DNA of 64,000 nucleotides from Leucobacter chromiireducens subsp. solipictus (GTDB taxonomy: Bacteria > Actinomycetota > Actinomycetes > Actinomycetales > Microbacteriaceae), in assembly GCF_016758195.1 (NCBI RefSeq), contig NZ_QYAC01000006.1, positions 186,001-250,000 on the forward strand, given 5' to 3'. The position numbers and the translations under genes are program-made. Shown piece after piece: positions 1 through 8,337 of this stretch (position 1 is the first letter of the stretch; every line of letters begins with the position of its first letter). A model generated the notes under the pieces. That model was given only the letters and a program-made list of their open reading frames with translations. It was not told the origin of the DNA and did no database searches.

Positions 1-2
1 CC

Positions 3-581
3 CTCGACGCTGTCACCGCTGCCCGCGCAACCAACGGCCCGAGCGAGGCGCGACACCATCTCGCACACCTGCAGGTGGTGACCGAGGCCGACGCCGCCCG
101 CTTTGCGGAGTCAGGCGCCACCGCGAATCTGCAGATGCTCTGGGCCACCCACGAGGATCAGCTCGATACGCTCACGCTGCCCTTCCTGCAGGAGGGCGCC
201 GTGCGCCGGCAGTACCCGTTTGGGGACCTGCAGCGCGGCGGTGCCCGGCTTGCCGCGGGCAGTGACTGGCCGGTGTCCTCGGCCGATCCGCTCGCCGCGA
301 TCCACATCGGGGTCACCCGCGTCGGTCCGGACGTCGCCGCGGGGCCGCTCGGCGGGGAACGCCAGCGCCTCGACCTCGAAACGGCGCTCGCCGCGTACAC
401 CTCGGGGAGCGCCTACGTGAACCACCGGGACCACGACACCGGCACGATTGCGTCCGGGTATCTCGCGAACCTCGTGGTGATCGAGCCCGATCCGTTCACG
501 CTCGCCCCCGACGAGCTGCACCGCGCGCGCGTGCGCGAAACCTGGATCTCGGGCGAGCGTGTGTACGCCCGACCGCAATAA
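3..581 (+). CDS. Amidohydrolase family protein (YtcJ-like), C-terminal part
   Basis: This is the last 192 codons of a gene that begins before the window; the frame is open from the first bases. The protein looks like an Amidohydro_3 (YtcJ-like) metal-dependent hydrolase. Visible marks are the RHHLAHLQVV segment near the window edge, the family block AAGSDWPVSSADPL carrying the metal-site Asp of GSDWPV, and the closing strand ASGYLANLVVIEPDPF that finishes the composite beta-sandwich. The substrate cannot be read from sequence. It lies 39 bases before an ABC importer binding protein on the same strand, so it probably acts on, or produces, the imported compound. Confidence 0.85.
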   Translation, partial: LDAVTAARATNGPSEARHHLAHLQVVTEADAARFAESGATANLQMLWATHEDQLDTLTLPFLQEGAVRRQYPFGDLQRGGARLAAGSDWPVSSADPLAAIHIGVTRVGPDVAAGPLGGERQRLDLETALAAYTSGSAYVNHRDHDTGTIASGYLANLVVIEPDPFTLAPDELHRARVRETWISGERVYARPQ

Positions 582-620
582 GCCACCACGTCCTGCCACC
601 CATCCCAAAGGAGAACACCG

Positions 621-2261
621 TTGTTCACGACACCGAAACGCCGCCGCGGCGCGGCCCTTATTGCGGGCCTCACGATCGCGGGCCTCACCCTCACTGGCTG
701 CTCCGGTGGCGGATCCAGCGCCGGATCCGCGCCGCTCGACTGGGAGATTACCGACCAGACGGCCGCGCCCTCGGGTGATATCGACCAGATCACCTGGGCC
801 AGCTATGCCGAACCGTTCTCGCTCGACTACGCCTACGCATTTGACTACTCCGATAACCAGGTACTCGCGAACGTGTGCGAATCGCTGCTGCGGCTGAACC
901 CCGACTTCACGTTGGAACCCGCCCTCGCGGAGTCGTTTGCGAACCCGACCCCGACGACCTGGGTGTACCAGATTCGCGACGGCGTGAAGTTCCACGACGG
1001 CACCGTGATGACCGCCGCTGATGTCGTGGCGTCCATGCAGCGCCACATCACCCCCGAGCTCGGATCCTCCTGGTTCAGTGTGTATCAGAACGTCGCCTCG
1101 ATCGAGCAGACCGGCGCGCGCGAGGTGACCGTGACCACCACGATCCCTGACTCCCAGTTCAACCTGGGAATGGGCGGCTCCGCCGGCGTCATCGAATCCG
1201 CGGCCACGCTGGCCGAGGCCGGCGCGGACTACGGCAACTCCAGCACGGGCGTCAACTGCACGGGACCCATGCAGTTCGACTCCTGGAAGTCCGGCGAGAA
1301 GATCTCGCTGAGCCGCTTCGCCGACTACTGGAATCCTGAGCTCGCGGCAAAGTCTGAGCGCTTCGACTTCGTGTTCATGACCGACGCAACGGCGCGCAGC
1401 AACGCGCTGAAGTCGGGCGAGGTGGACGGCACCTGGCTGCTGCCCATGGACGCCGCACAGAACCTGCAGGGAGCGGGCGGCGATGTGCTCTACGGCATGA
1501 ACACCGCCGTCTCTAACCTCATCGTCTCCGACATGACGGGCCCGCTCGGTGATGTGCGTGTGCGCCGGGCGCTGCTCATGGCGCTGGATCGCCCGGGCAT
1601 TCTCGAAGCCATGAACAAGGGTGTGGGAGAGGTCACCGACGTGCTCACGACCCCATCGGTGTGGGGTGATGCGGATCCGACCGTGGCGGACGCGGCATTC
1701 ACCGAAATCGAGTCGTACCCGCACGACGTCGAGGCCGCGAAGGCGCTCGTCGAGGAGGCCGGGGCAACCGGGGCGAGCGTGAAACTCGTCACCGCGCCGA
1801 TCAACCAGGACTTCGCGGTGGTCTCCCAGGCCACCGCCGCCGCCGGCAAGTCGATTGGGCTCGACGTACAGATCGAGACGGTCACCCCCGCCGCCTACAC
1901 CACCCTGTTCGCGGACCCCGATGCCCGAGCGGGCGTCGACCTGTTCTACACGCAGTGGTATCTCTCGAGCCCGGACCCGCTCGAGATGTACTCCGTGCTC
2001 CGCACCGGCGAGTTCTCGAACTACGGCAACTGGTCGAACCCGGAGTACGACGCGCTCGTCACCGAGGCGGTCTCGACGATGGATCCGCGGGCGCGCAGCG
2101 AGCTCACCGCCCAGGCTCAGCAGCTGGCCAACGCGGAGCTCCCGTGGCTGCCGCTCGTGACCGCCCCCAATGCCATGTACCTGGGGGAGCGCGTCACGGG
2201 ACTCTCGCCCTCGATCAACTTCCTCTACTACCCCTGGGCGGCGACCCTGGGCGCGCGCTAA
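621..2261 (+). CDS. ABC transporter substrate-binding lipoprotein, family 5
   Basis: Extracytoplasmic solute-binding lipoprotein of a peptide/nickel/opine-type (SBP_bac_5) importer, 546 residues, a normal length. A TTG start at 621 is supported by AAAGGAG just upstream. The N-terminus has a basic stretch (KRRR), a hydrophobic segment and a lipobox LTGC with the lipidated Cys at residue 27. Family features include the early block PALAESFANPTPTTWVYQIRDGV (residues about 95-120), the FHDG motif and DVRVRRALLMALDR in the second lobe. The ligand is not determined by these motifs. The permeases and ATPase follow directly, and a hairpin at 2292-2321 separates this gene from them. Confidence 0.93.
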   Translation: MFTTPKRRRGAALIAGLTIAGLTLTGCSGGGSSAGSAPLDWEITDQTAAPSGDIDQITWASYAEPFSLDYAYAFDYSDNQVLANVCESLLRLNPDFTLEPALAESFANPTPTTWVYQIRDGVKFHDGTVMTAADVVASMQRHITPELGSSWFSVYQNVASIEQTGAREVTVTTTIPDSQFNLGMGGSAGVIESAATLAEAGADYGNSSTGVNCTGPMQFDSWKSGEKISLSRFADYWNPELAAKSERFDFVFMTDATARSNALKSGEVDGTWLLPMDAAQNLQGAGGDVLYGMNTAVSNLIVSDMTGPLGDVRVRRALLMALDRPGILEAMNKGVGEVTDVLTTPSVWGDADPTVADAAFTEIESYPHDVEAAKALVEEAGATGASVKLVTAPINQDFAVVSQATAAAGKSIGLDVQIETVTPAAYTTLFADPDARAGVDLFYTQWYLSSPDPLEMYSVLRTGEFSNYGNWSNPEYDALVTEAVSTMDPRARSELTAQAQQLANAELPWLPLVTAPNAMYLGERVTGLSPSINFLYYPWAATLGAR

Positions 2262-2291
2262 GCGCCCCGGCTCTCGACCCACTGCATACTC

Positions 2292-2321
2292 GCTGGCCGG
2301 CGGGCATCTCCGCCGGCCAGC
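2292..2321 (+). other. Intercistronic hairpin after binding-protein gene
   Basis: Perfect 11-base stem (GCTGGCCGGCG with CGCCGGCCAGC) around an 8-base loop, 31 bases after the binding-protein stop and 23 before the first permease. There is no T-run, so full termination is unlikely. Such hairpins in ABC operons usually protect the upstream message so that the binding protein is made in excess; that role here is inference. Confidence 0.6.
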
Positions 2322-2343
2322 ACCACGATTTGGAGACCCCACG

Positions 2344-3300
2344 ATGACCTACGTGCGGCGCATTGCATCCAAGCTGGGCGCGCTCCTGCTCACGCTGTTC
2401 CTCGCTTCGCTCCTGGTGTTCTTCTCGCGCTTCATCGTTCCGGGCGATCCGGTCCGATTCTTGCTGCGCGGGCGGAAGCCCAGTCCCGAAGCGGTGGCCG
2501 CCGTGACCGAGCAGTTCGGCCTCGACCTGCCCCCGTGGGAGCAATACCTGAACTGGGTGTTCGGGATCTTCCGCGGCGACTTCGGCCGATCCCTACAGTT
2601 TCGGCAGGACGTCGCGACCGTGATCGGTGACCGGCTTCCCGTCACCCTGGGACTGGTGGTGCTGGCCGGTGCGATGATCGCGGTCGTCGGTATTGGCGCG
2701 GGCGTCATTGCCGCGCTGAACCGCGGCAAGCTCGCTGACCGGGCCACCCTGATCTTCCTCACGGTGCTCGGCGCGATCCCCTCTTTCGTGGGGGCGATTG
2801 TGCTGATCGCGGTGTTCGCGGTGACCCTCGGCTGGTTCCCGACGTTCGGCACGGGCGAGGGATTCTGGGATTCGCTCTGGCATCTCTTCCTCCCGGCGCT
2901 CGCGCTCGCGATCTCGTTTGTGGTGCTGATCGGGAAGGTGACGCGAAGCTCCATGGTCGAACAGATCGGCAAGGAGCACGTGGAGGTGGCAACGAGTCGC
3001 GGTCTGAAGCGCGGCACCGTGATCCGTCGCCACGTGTTCCGCAACGCGATCGGCCCGATCGCGACGGTCAGCGGCGTGCTCGTCGCCGGGCTGCTCGTGG
3101 CGAGCACCATCGTCGAATCCGCGTTCGGGATCTCCGGACTCGGCTCGCTGCTCGTGCAGTCCGTGGACCGCCTCGATTTCCCCGTCGTGCAGATGATCGT
3201 GCTGCTCGTGGTGACCGCCTTTGTGGTGGTCAACGCGGTGGTCGATCTGCTCGAACCCCTCATTGACCCCCGGGCCGCGGCAGGAGCTGATGCACGATGA
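2344..3300 (+). CDS. ABC transporter permease (DppB/OppB type)
   Basis: Inner-membrane permease of the family-5 importer, 318 residues. The ATG at 2344 is chosen over longer in-frame starts because GGAGA lies just upstream and the protein then begins like its family with a basic tip and a first membrane helix (LGALLLTLFLASLLVFF, about residues 11-27). The periplasmic loop carries FRGDFGRSL. The cytoplasmic coupling motif is around EHVEVATSRGLKRG, the EAA loop that docks on the ATPase. About six membrane segments are visible. The stop overlaps the next permease start by four bases, implying translational coupling. Confidence 0.93.
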   Translation: MTYVRRIASKLGALLLTLFLASLLVFFSRFIVPGDPVRFLLRGRKPSPEAVAAVTEQFGLDLPPWEQYLNWVFGIFRGDFGRSLQFRQDVATVIGDRLPVTLGLVVLAGAMIAVVGIGAGVIAALNRGKLADRATLIFLTVLGAIPSFVGAIVLIAVFAVTLGWFPTFGTGEGFWDSLWHLFLPALALAISFVVLIGKVTRSSMVEQIGKEHVEVATSRGLKRGTVIRRHVFRNAIGPIATVSGVLVAGLLVASTIVESAFGISGLGSLLVQSVDRLDFPVVQMIVLLVVTAFVVVNAVVDLLEPLIDPRAAAGADAR

Positions 3301-4163
3301 CTGTTCCCAACCCCACGACCGCGGTGCGCGTGATGCGTGCGCCGCGCGCCCGCCGCTCGACCACACTCTTCACCGTCAGCGTGATCGTGCTCGCCGCGGT
3401 CACCCTGGCCGCCGCGTTCGCGCCGTTCGTCGCGCCGTACGATCCGGACGCCGTCGACTTCCTCGCCTTCAACGGCGGCCCGACGGCCGCGCACTGGCTC
3501 GGCACCGACGGCCTCGGCCGTGACATCCTCAGCCGGATGATCTGGGGCGCGCGGACGGCGCTCCTCGGGCCCCTGCTCGTCGTGGTGTTCTCCACGATCG
3601 TCGGGATCCTGCTCGGCCTGCTCGCGGGCTGGCGTGGCGGCTGGATCGATGCCGTGCTCAGCCGGGTTTTCGACGTGATCTTCGCGTTCCCGGCGCTGCT
3701 CATCGCGATCATGGCGGTCGCACTGTTTGGCAAGGGCCTCGTCGCCCCGGTGATCGCCATGAGCCTCGCGTACGCCCCCTACGTCGCGCGGCTCACCCGC
3801 TCGCTCGTCACCGCGGAACGGAACCGACCGTACGTGTCCGCGTATCGCGTGCAGGGCTTCGGCGGGGCGTGGATCGCGCTGCGCCGGGTCCTGCCGAACG
3901 TGGTCCCGATCGTCGGCGCGCAGTCGACGCTGAACTTTGGCTACGTGCTCGCGGAGCTCGCGGGCCTCTCCTTCCTCGGGCTCGGCGTGCAGGCACCCGC
4001 GTCCGACTGGGGCGCGATGATCAACGAGGCGCAGCCCGGGATCGCCGGCGGCCACTTCCTGCCGGCCGTCGTCCCCGCGATCGCCGTGGTGATCGTCGTG
4101 GTTGCCGTCAACATCATCGGCGAGGAACTTTCGGAACGAATCGGAGGGGGTGTGTCCGCATGA
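3297..4163 (+). CDS. ABC transporter permease (DppC/OppC type)
   Basis: Second membrane permease, 288 residues, starting within the stop of the first (ATGA). The N-terminal cytoplasmic tip is followed by a hydrophobic helix (residues about 20-40), then HWLGTDGLGRDILSRMIWGA, the hallmark of DppC/OppC-type permeases. The EAA coupling loop is near YVSAYRVQGFGGAWIALRRV, and six membrane segments can be traced. It pairs with the upstream permease to form the channel. Its stop overlaps the ATPase start by four bases. Confidence 0.93.
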   Translation: MTVPNPTTAVRVMRAPRARRSTTLFTVSVIVLAAVTLAAAFAPFVAPYDPDAVDFLAFNGGPTAAHWLGTDGLGRDILSRMIWGARTALLGPLLVVVFSTIVGILLGLLAGWRGGWIDAVLSRVFDVIFAFPALLIAIMAVALFGKGLVAPVIAMSLAYAPYVARLTRSLVTAERNRPYVSAYRVQGFGGAWIALRRVLPNVVPIVGAQSTLNFGYVLAELAGLSFLGLGVQAPASDWGAMINEAQPGIAGGHFLPAVVPAIAVVIVVVAVNIIGEELSERIGGGVSA

Positions 4164-5791
4164 CACTGCTCAACATCACAAATCTCACACTCGATCTCCC
4201 CAACGGCACGCGCCTGCTCGATGGGATCTCGCTGCGCGTCGAAGCGGGCGAGACGGTGGGCCTCGTTGGCGAGTCGGGATCGGGCAAGTCGCTCACGGCC
4301 CGCTCCGTGCTCGGCCTGCTGCCCGGCGGTGCGAGCATGGGCGGCAGCGTGGTCTGCGAGGGGCACGACGTGCTCACGGCGGGCCGGGCGGAACTCCTCC
4401 GCGTGCGGCGTTCGAGCGCCGCGATGATCTTCCAGGACCCGCGTGCCGGCATCAACCCCATGCGCACGATCGGCGATCACATGACGGAATCGCTGCGGCT
4501 GTGCCAGGGGGTTCCGGCCCCGCAGGCCCGGGCCGCCGCCACGGAGCTGCTCCGGGCCGTGCGCCTGCCGCGCCCGGTGGATCATCTGAGCCAGTACCCG
4601 CACGAGTTCTCCGGCGGCATGCTGCAGCGGGTCATGATCGCCGGGGCGCTCACCAGCGCTCCGAAACTGCTGATCTGCGACGAGCCGACCACCGCGCTCG
4701 ATGTGACGACCCAGGCAGAGATCGTCGAGGTGCTGCGCGAACAGCGGGCGGCGCGCGGCATGGGCATGCTGTTTATCACGCACGACCTGAATCTGGCCGC
4801 ATCGATCTGTGATCGGGTCGTCGTCATGGCCGGGGGTCGGGTGGTCGAGCAGGGGAGCGCGCGCGAGATCTTCACCACCCCGGGCGCGGACTATACGAAG
4901 CGCTTGATCGCCGCAACCCCGAGCGTGACCGTGTCGGATCCGGCACCCGCTCATCCGGCACCCGCTGATTCTGCCGCGTCTGCCGCGTCTGCCGCGTCTG
5001 CTGAGCCCGCCGAGCCGCTGGTGCTCGTCCGCGAGCTCTCGAAAACCTACCACCCGCGCGGCCGCGAGGCCGTGCACGCGGTGCGGGGCGCATCGCTCGC
5101 GATCCCGCGCGGCGGATCGCTCGGTGTGGTCGGGGAGTCCGGATCCGGAAAATCTACCCTCGCGCGCATGATCATCGGGCTCGAACAGCCGGACGCGGGC
5201 GAGTTGCGGATCGCGGGTGTCACCCGAACGGACGTGCCGCGCGGCAAGGCCGAGCGTCTCGCCCGTGCCCGCAGCGCGCAGATGGTGTTCCAGGATCCCT
5301 ACCTGTCGCTCGATCCTCGCATCCCCGTGGGGCAGACCGTCGAGGACGCGCTGCGTTTGCACGCCCGGCTGACCGGGGCCGCCTGCGCCGAGCGGGCGCT
5401 GCAACTCCTCGACGACGTGGGCCTGAGCCGGGACCACGCCCAGGCGTTGCCGCGCACGCTGTCCGGCGGCCAGCGCCAGCGCGTCGCGATCGCCCGGGCC
5501 ATCGCGATCGAACCGGAACTGCTGGTCATGGACGAGGCGACGAGCGCGCTCGACGTGTCGGTGCAAGCGCAGGTGCTCGATCTGCTGGCCCGGGTGCGCG
5601 CTGAGCAGGGGCTCACGATCCTGTTCATCAGTCATGACCTCGGCGTGGTGCGGCGGGTGTGCGACGACACGCTCGTGATGCGCCGCGGAGAGATCGTCGA
5701 GAGCGGGCCCACCGAAGGCCTGCTCAGCGACCCGCAGCACGAGTACACGCGCATGCTGCTCGATTTGGTGCCGCGTCCGGCGTGGGCGTAG
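4160..5791 (+). CDS. ABC transporter ATP-binding protein, two fused ATPase domains
   Basis: 543 residues holding both nucleotide-binding domains of the importer in one chain (DppD-DppF fusion, common in actinobacteria). Domain 1: Walker A GESGSGKS at 37-44, an unusual signature FSGGM in place of LSGGQ, Walker B LLICDEPTTALD. Domain 2: Walker A GESGSGKST, signature LSGGQRQ, Walker B LLVMDEATSALD. The linker, about residues 256-286, is low complexity with repeated HPAPAD and SAASAAS units, seen in DNA as tandem TCTGCCGCG and the 11-mer GATCCGGCACC. ATG at 4160 overlaps the permease stop; longer starts would run deep into the permease gene. Confidence 0.94.
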   Translation: MTLLNITNLTLDLPNGTRLLDGISLRVEAGETVGLVGESGSGKSLTARSVLGLLPGGASMGGSVVCEGHDVLTAGRAELLRVRRSSAAMIFQDPRAGINPMRTIGDHMTESLRLCQGVPAPQARAAATELLRAVRLPRPVDHLSQYPHEFSGGMLQRVMIAGALTSAPKLLICDEPTTALDVTTQAEIVEVLREQRAARGMGMLFITHDLNLAASICDRVVVMAGGRVVEQGSAREIFTTPGADYTKRLIAATPSVTVSDPAPAHPAPADSAASAASAASAEPAEPLVLVRELSKTYHPRGREAVHAVRGASLAIPRGGSLGVVGESGSGKSTLARMIIGLEQPDAGELRIAGVTRTDVPRGKAERLARARSAQMVFQDPYLSLDPRIPVGQTVEDALRLHARLTGAACAERALQLLDDVGLSRDHAQALPRTLSGGQRQRVAIARAIAIEPELLVMDEATSALDVSVQAQVLDLLARVRAEQGLTILFISHDLGVVRRVCDDTLVMRRGEIVESGPTEGLLSDPQHEYTRMLLDLVPRPAWA

Positions 5792-5847
5792 CCGGCAGTC
5801 ATACTCACGCAGCACCCCACGCCCCTATCACTCCTGGGAGAACACAC

Positions 5848-7098
5848 ATGCAGACCCTCATCATCGGTGCCGGAATCGGCGGCCTCGTCACCGCCCTCAG
5901 CCTCGCCGACGCTGGCCACCGGGACATCGTCGTGGCCGAGCGCAGCTCGGAGATCCGCGGCCTCGGCGTCGGACTCAACCTGCTGCCGCACGCCGCACGA
6001 GAACTCGACGAGCTCGGGGTGCTCGACCGGGTCGCCGCGCTCGGCGTCGAACCCGCGACGCTGGCGTACTACACGCGCCGCGGGCAGCTCATCTGGTCGG
6101 AACCACGTGGCACGCACGCGGGGTATCGCTGGCCGCAGCTGTCCGTGCACCGTGGACGCCTCCAGTTACTCCTCAGGGACCTCGTCCAGGAGCGACTCGG
6201 CGACGTGATCCGGCTCGGGCATCGACTCGAGCGGGTCGCGGAAGACGGGCGCTCGGCCCAGTTCGTGCTCGCCGACGGGGCAACCGTAGAGTTCCATGCC
6301 GACCTGATCGTGGCCGCCGACGGAATCCACTCCGCGGCACGCGCGCAGCGCTACCCGGAGGAGGGCGGGCCCGTGTGGGGCGGGCTCACCCTGTGGCGTG
6401 GCACGGCCACGGTGCCCGCACTGCTCGACGGCCGCACCATGTTCATGATGGGAGACGCGGACCAGAAGTTCGTGGCCTACCCGCTGGAAGCCCCGGGCCC
6501 GGACGGGCGCCAGCGCATCAACTTCATCGCGGAGCGCCGCGCCGCGGGCTCGCCGGGCGCGGACTGGAACCGCCAGGCCGCACGAGCCCCCATCGCCGAG
6601 CTCTTCACCGGCTGGACCACCGAGTGGCTCGACGTTCCCGCGATCATCCGTGACGCGGAGGAGCTGCTCGAATACCCCATGGTGGATCGCGAGGCGATTC
6701 CGCAGTGGACGTTTGGCCGCGCCACCCTGCTCGGGGACGCCGCCCACGCGATGTACCCCAACGGGTCGAACGGCGGCTCGCAGGCGATCCTGGACGCGCG
6801 CACCCTCGTGCACCGGATCGCGACCGAGCCGTCGCTCGACGCGGCGCTCGCCGCGTACGAAGCGGAGCGCCGGCCGGCGACCGCGCGGCTGCTTGAGATG
6901 ACGCGGCAGACCGGGCCGGAGCGGGTGATGCAGCTCGCCTCCGAGCGCGCCCCGGAGGGCTTCGCCGACGTCACCGACGTGATCCCGCAGGCTGAACTCG
7001 AGGACATCGCCGCCGCGTACAAGCGCGCCGCCGGGTTCGACCCGGCACGGCTCAACACCCGTGCCTCGCTGAGCGCCCGGCCGGGTGCGGGGTCGTGA
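5848..7098 (+). CDS. FAD-dependent monooxygenase, PhzS-like
   Basis: Group A flavoprotein hydroxylase, 416 residues. ATG at 5848 follows TGGGAGA; the longer open frame upstream overlaps the ATPase. Motifs in order: dinucleotide-binding GAGIGG (7-12) right at the N-terminus, ribose-binding Glu in VVAERSSE, the VAADGIHS (DG) motif, and the second FAD motif LLGDAAHAMYPNGSNGG. The last resembles the MYPxGSNGxSQAI block of PhzS-type flavin-dependent oxidoreductases more than salicylate hydroxylases. It probably hydroxylates an aromatic or heteroaromatic compound with NAD(P)H and O2. It lies 56 bases after the ABC ATPase and overlaps the DUF3237 gene. Confidence 0.9.
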   Translation: MQTLIIGAGIGGLVTALSLADAGHRDIVVAERSSEIRGLGVGLNLLPHAARELDELGVLDRVAALGVEPATLAYYTRRGQLIWSEPRGTHAGYRWPQLSVHRGRLQLLLRDLVQERLGDVIRLGHRLERVAEDGRSAQFVLADGATVEFHADLIVAADGIHSAARAQRYPEEGGPVWGGLTLWRGTATVPALLDGRTMFMMGDADQKFVAYPLEAPGPDGRQRINFIAERRAAGSPGADWNRQAARAPIAELFTGWTTEWLDVPAIIRDAEELLEYPMVDREAIPQWTFGRATLLGDAAHAMYPNGSNGGSQAILDARTLVHRIATEPSLDAALAAYEAERRPATARLLEMTRQTGPERVMQLASERAPEGFADVTDVIPQAELEDIAAAYKRAAGFDPARLNTRASLSARPGAGS

Positions 7099-7556
7099 GC
7101 CCGGTCGACGGCGCAGGACCGGCAGCCCCCGGACTGGTCCCGGTCGGGGAGATCGTCGTGCAGTTGGGGACGACCCGGGTGTACGGCACCACCCGGGAGG
7201 GCGACCGCCGCGTCACGCCGATCGTCGGCGGCACGGTGCGGATCGTGGATCCGGGCGGGGACGTGCCCCCGGTCGTGGCGGAGATCCTGCCCGGCGGGGC
7301 CGACTGGCAGCGGGTGCGAGCCGACGGCGTGATCGAGATCGACGCCCGCTATGAGGCGGCGACGGCGGGCGGGGACGGCCTGATCCTGCACGTCCGTGGG
7401 CTGCGCCGCGCCGCCCCCGGGGGTGCCTATTTCCGGGCGGGATGCACGGTCGAGGCGGGGGCACCGGGGCTCGCCGAACTCGAGCGCGTGCTGCTCCTCG
7501 TCGACGGCGTGCGCGACGCGGACCGGGTGCGCCACACGCTCTACCGCGTGACGTAG
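7095..7556 (+). CDS. DUF3237 domain-containing protein
   Basis: 153 residues, GTG start inside the stop region of the monooxygenase gene (4-base overlap). The chain reads like DUF3237: an early beta strand, GTTREGDRRVTPIVGGTVR, the middle GGADWQRVRADGVIEIDARY, and a late YFRAG strand. The family is a small all-beta (lipocalin-like) fold of unknown function, often encoded beside aromatic-degradation genes. Translational coupling to the hydroxylase suggests a role in the same pathway, perhaps binding or processing its product; that is inference. Confidence 0.85.
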   Translation: MSPVDGAGPAAPGLVPVGEIVVQLGTTRVYGTTREGDRRVTPIVGGTVRIVDPGGDVPPVVAEILPGGADWQRVRADGVIEIDARYEAATAGGDGLILHVRGLRRAAPGGAYFRAGCTVEAGAPGLAELERVLLLVDGVRDADRVRHTLYRVT

Positions 7557-7626
7557 CGCGCGCCGCGCCGTGCTCGCGCCGCGCCGCGCCGTGCTCGCGC
7601 CGGCCGCGCCGCGCCGCGCACACGTT

Positions 7627-7680
7627 CATGGGTGAGTTTCTGGGGCTTCACCGGCGCGAAGCCCCAGAAACTCACCCATG
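7627..7680. repeat. Dispersed hairpin repeat, copy 1 of 2
   Basis: Perfect 22-base inverted repeat (arms 7627-7648 and 7659-7680) around a 10-base loop. The arm begins CATGGGTGAGTTTCTGGGG. A second copy with the same arms and a different loop is at 20127-20182; the single arm difference (T-A here, G-C there) is compensated on the other arm, so structure is conserved. It sits after the DUF3237 gene and could end that transcript, but there is no T-run. Confidence 0.85.
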
Positions 7681-7768
7681 GATGCGCGTTCGCGGCGCGC
7701 GTGCCCCCCCCCTGCGGCCTCGAAGTTTCGCTCGATAGGCTCGAGGGGAACGGCGGAAGGGGTCACGT

Positions 7769-8188
7769 ATGACGAAGACATGGCTGACACAAGCCGGGGC
7801 GGTCGCCGCACTGGTGCTCCTGCTCGCGGGCTGTGCGCCCGCCCCGGCACCGAATACCGGGGTGAACTCCGGGGACTCCGGGGTCCCCTCTGAGGCGGCA
7901 CCCTCGGGCGCCGACCTGCAGAAACTTATCAACGACGGCACGCTGCCCGCGGACTTCCCCGCGGACGCTGAGCGCGTTCGGCTCATCGAGCAGGGGAAGA
8001 AGCTCGCGGCCTCGTGGACCGGGGAAGCGCTGAGCGCTGACTGCGCCGCCGCCGAATCCTCGCCCGGATCGATTGCGGCGATCCTGCTCTTGCAGGACGC
8101 ACCGTTGACCGACATCGAGCGCTGCGGCGACGTGTGGCAGGCCACCCAGGCCGACGGCTCGCACGTGCTCTGGAACACGGAGCGCTAG
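7769..8188 (+). CDS. Small hypothetical lipoprotein
   Basis: 139 residues, function unknown. The N-terminus is a lipoprotein signal: MTKTWLTQ, a hydrophobic run, then LLAGC with the candidate lipidated Cys at about residue 22. A short Pro/Ala/Gly/Ser linker follows (about 23-47), then a compact C-terminal domain with two Cys residues (DCAAAE and ERCGDVWQ) that may form a disulfide outside the membrane. ATG at 7769 is preceded by GAAGGGG. It is followed by a 25-bp tandem repeat and a strong terminator hairpin, so it is probably monocistronic. Confidence 0.7.
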   Translation: MTKTWLTQAGAVAALVLLLAGCAPAPAPNTGVNSGDSGVPSEAAPSGADLQKLINDGTLPADFPADAERVRLIEQGKKLAASWTGEALSADCAAAESSPGSIAAILLLQDAPLTDIERCGDVWQATQADGSHVLWNTER

Positions 8189-8260
8189 CGCCCGATCCGG
8201 CACCGCGCGCGAGCGCCCGATCCGGCACAGCCCGCGAGCGCCCGATCCGGCACCGCAGCG
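8188..8260. repeat. Three tandem copies of a 25-bp repeat
   Basis: Units start at 8188, 8213 and 8238, each opening GCGCCCGATCCGGCAC, the third slightly diverged at its end. The array begins on the last base of the lipoprotein stop codon. The core GATCCGGCACC recurs elsewhere in the window (for example 4937, 10277, 35834, 36653). Confidence 0.8.
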
Positions 8261-8298
8261 CTGTGGCCCCGCACCCTCGAAGGGGTGCGGGGCCACAG
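8261..8298. terminator. Strong bidirectional terminator-like hairpin
   Basis: Perfect 16-base stem (CTGTGGCCCCGCACCC and its complement) with a 6-base loop, between the convergent lipoprotein (plus) and ThDP enzyme (minus) genes. No T-run follows on either side, as is common in GC-rich actinobacteria. It likely ends both transcripts. Confidence 0.7.
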
Positions 8299-8337
8299 TC
8301 GGTCCGGCACGCGGGTGCCGGACCGGTCCGGTGCGGG

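Noticed and set aside
111-2342. Very long antisense open frame (743 codons) over the binding-protein gene, and similar ones elsewhere (for example 15581-18895 and 11458-13503)
   Set aside because: In very GC-rich DNA stops are rare on the antisense strand. Translations are Arg/Gly/His/Val-rich with no domain, while the plus-strand genes have clear families.
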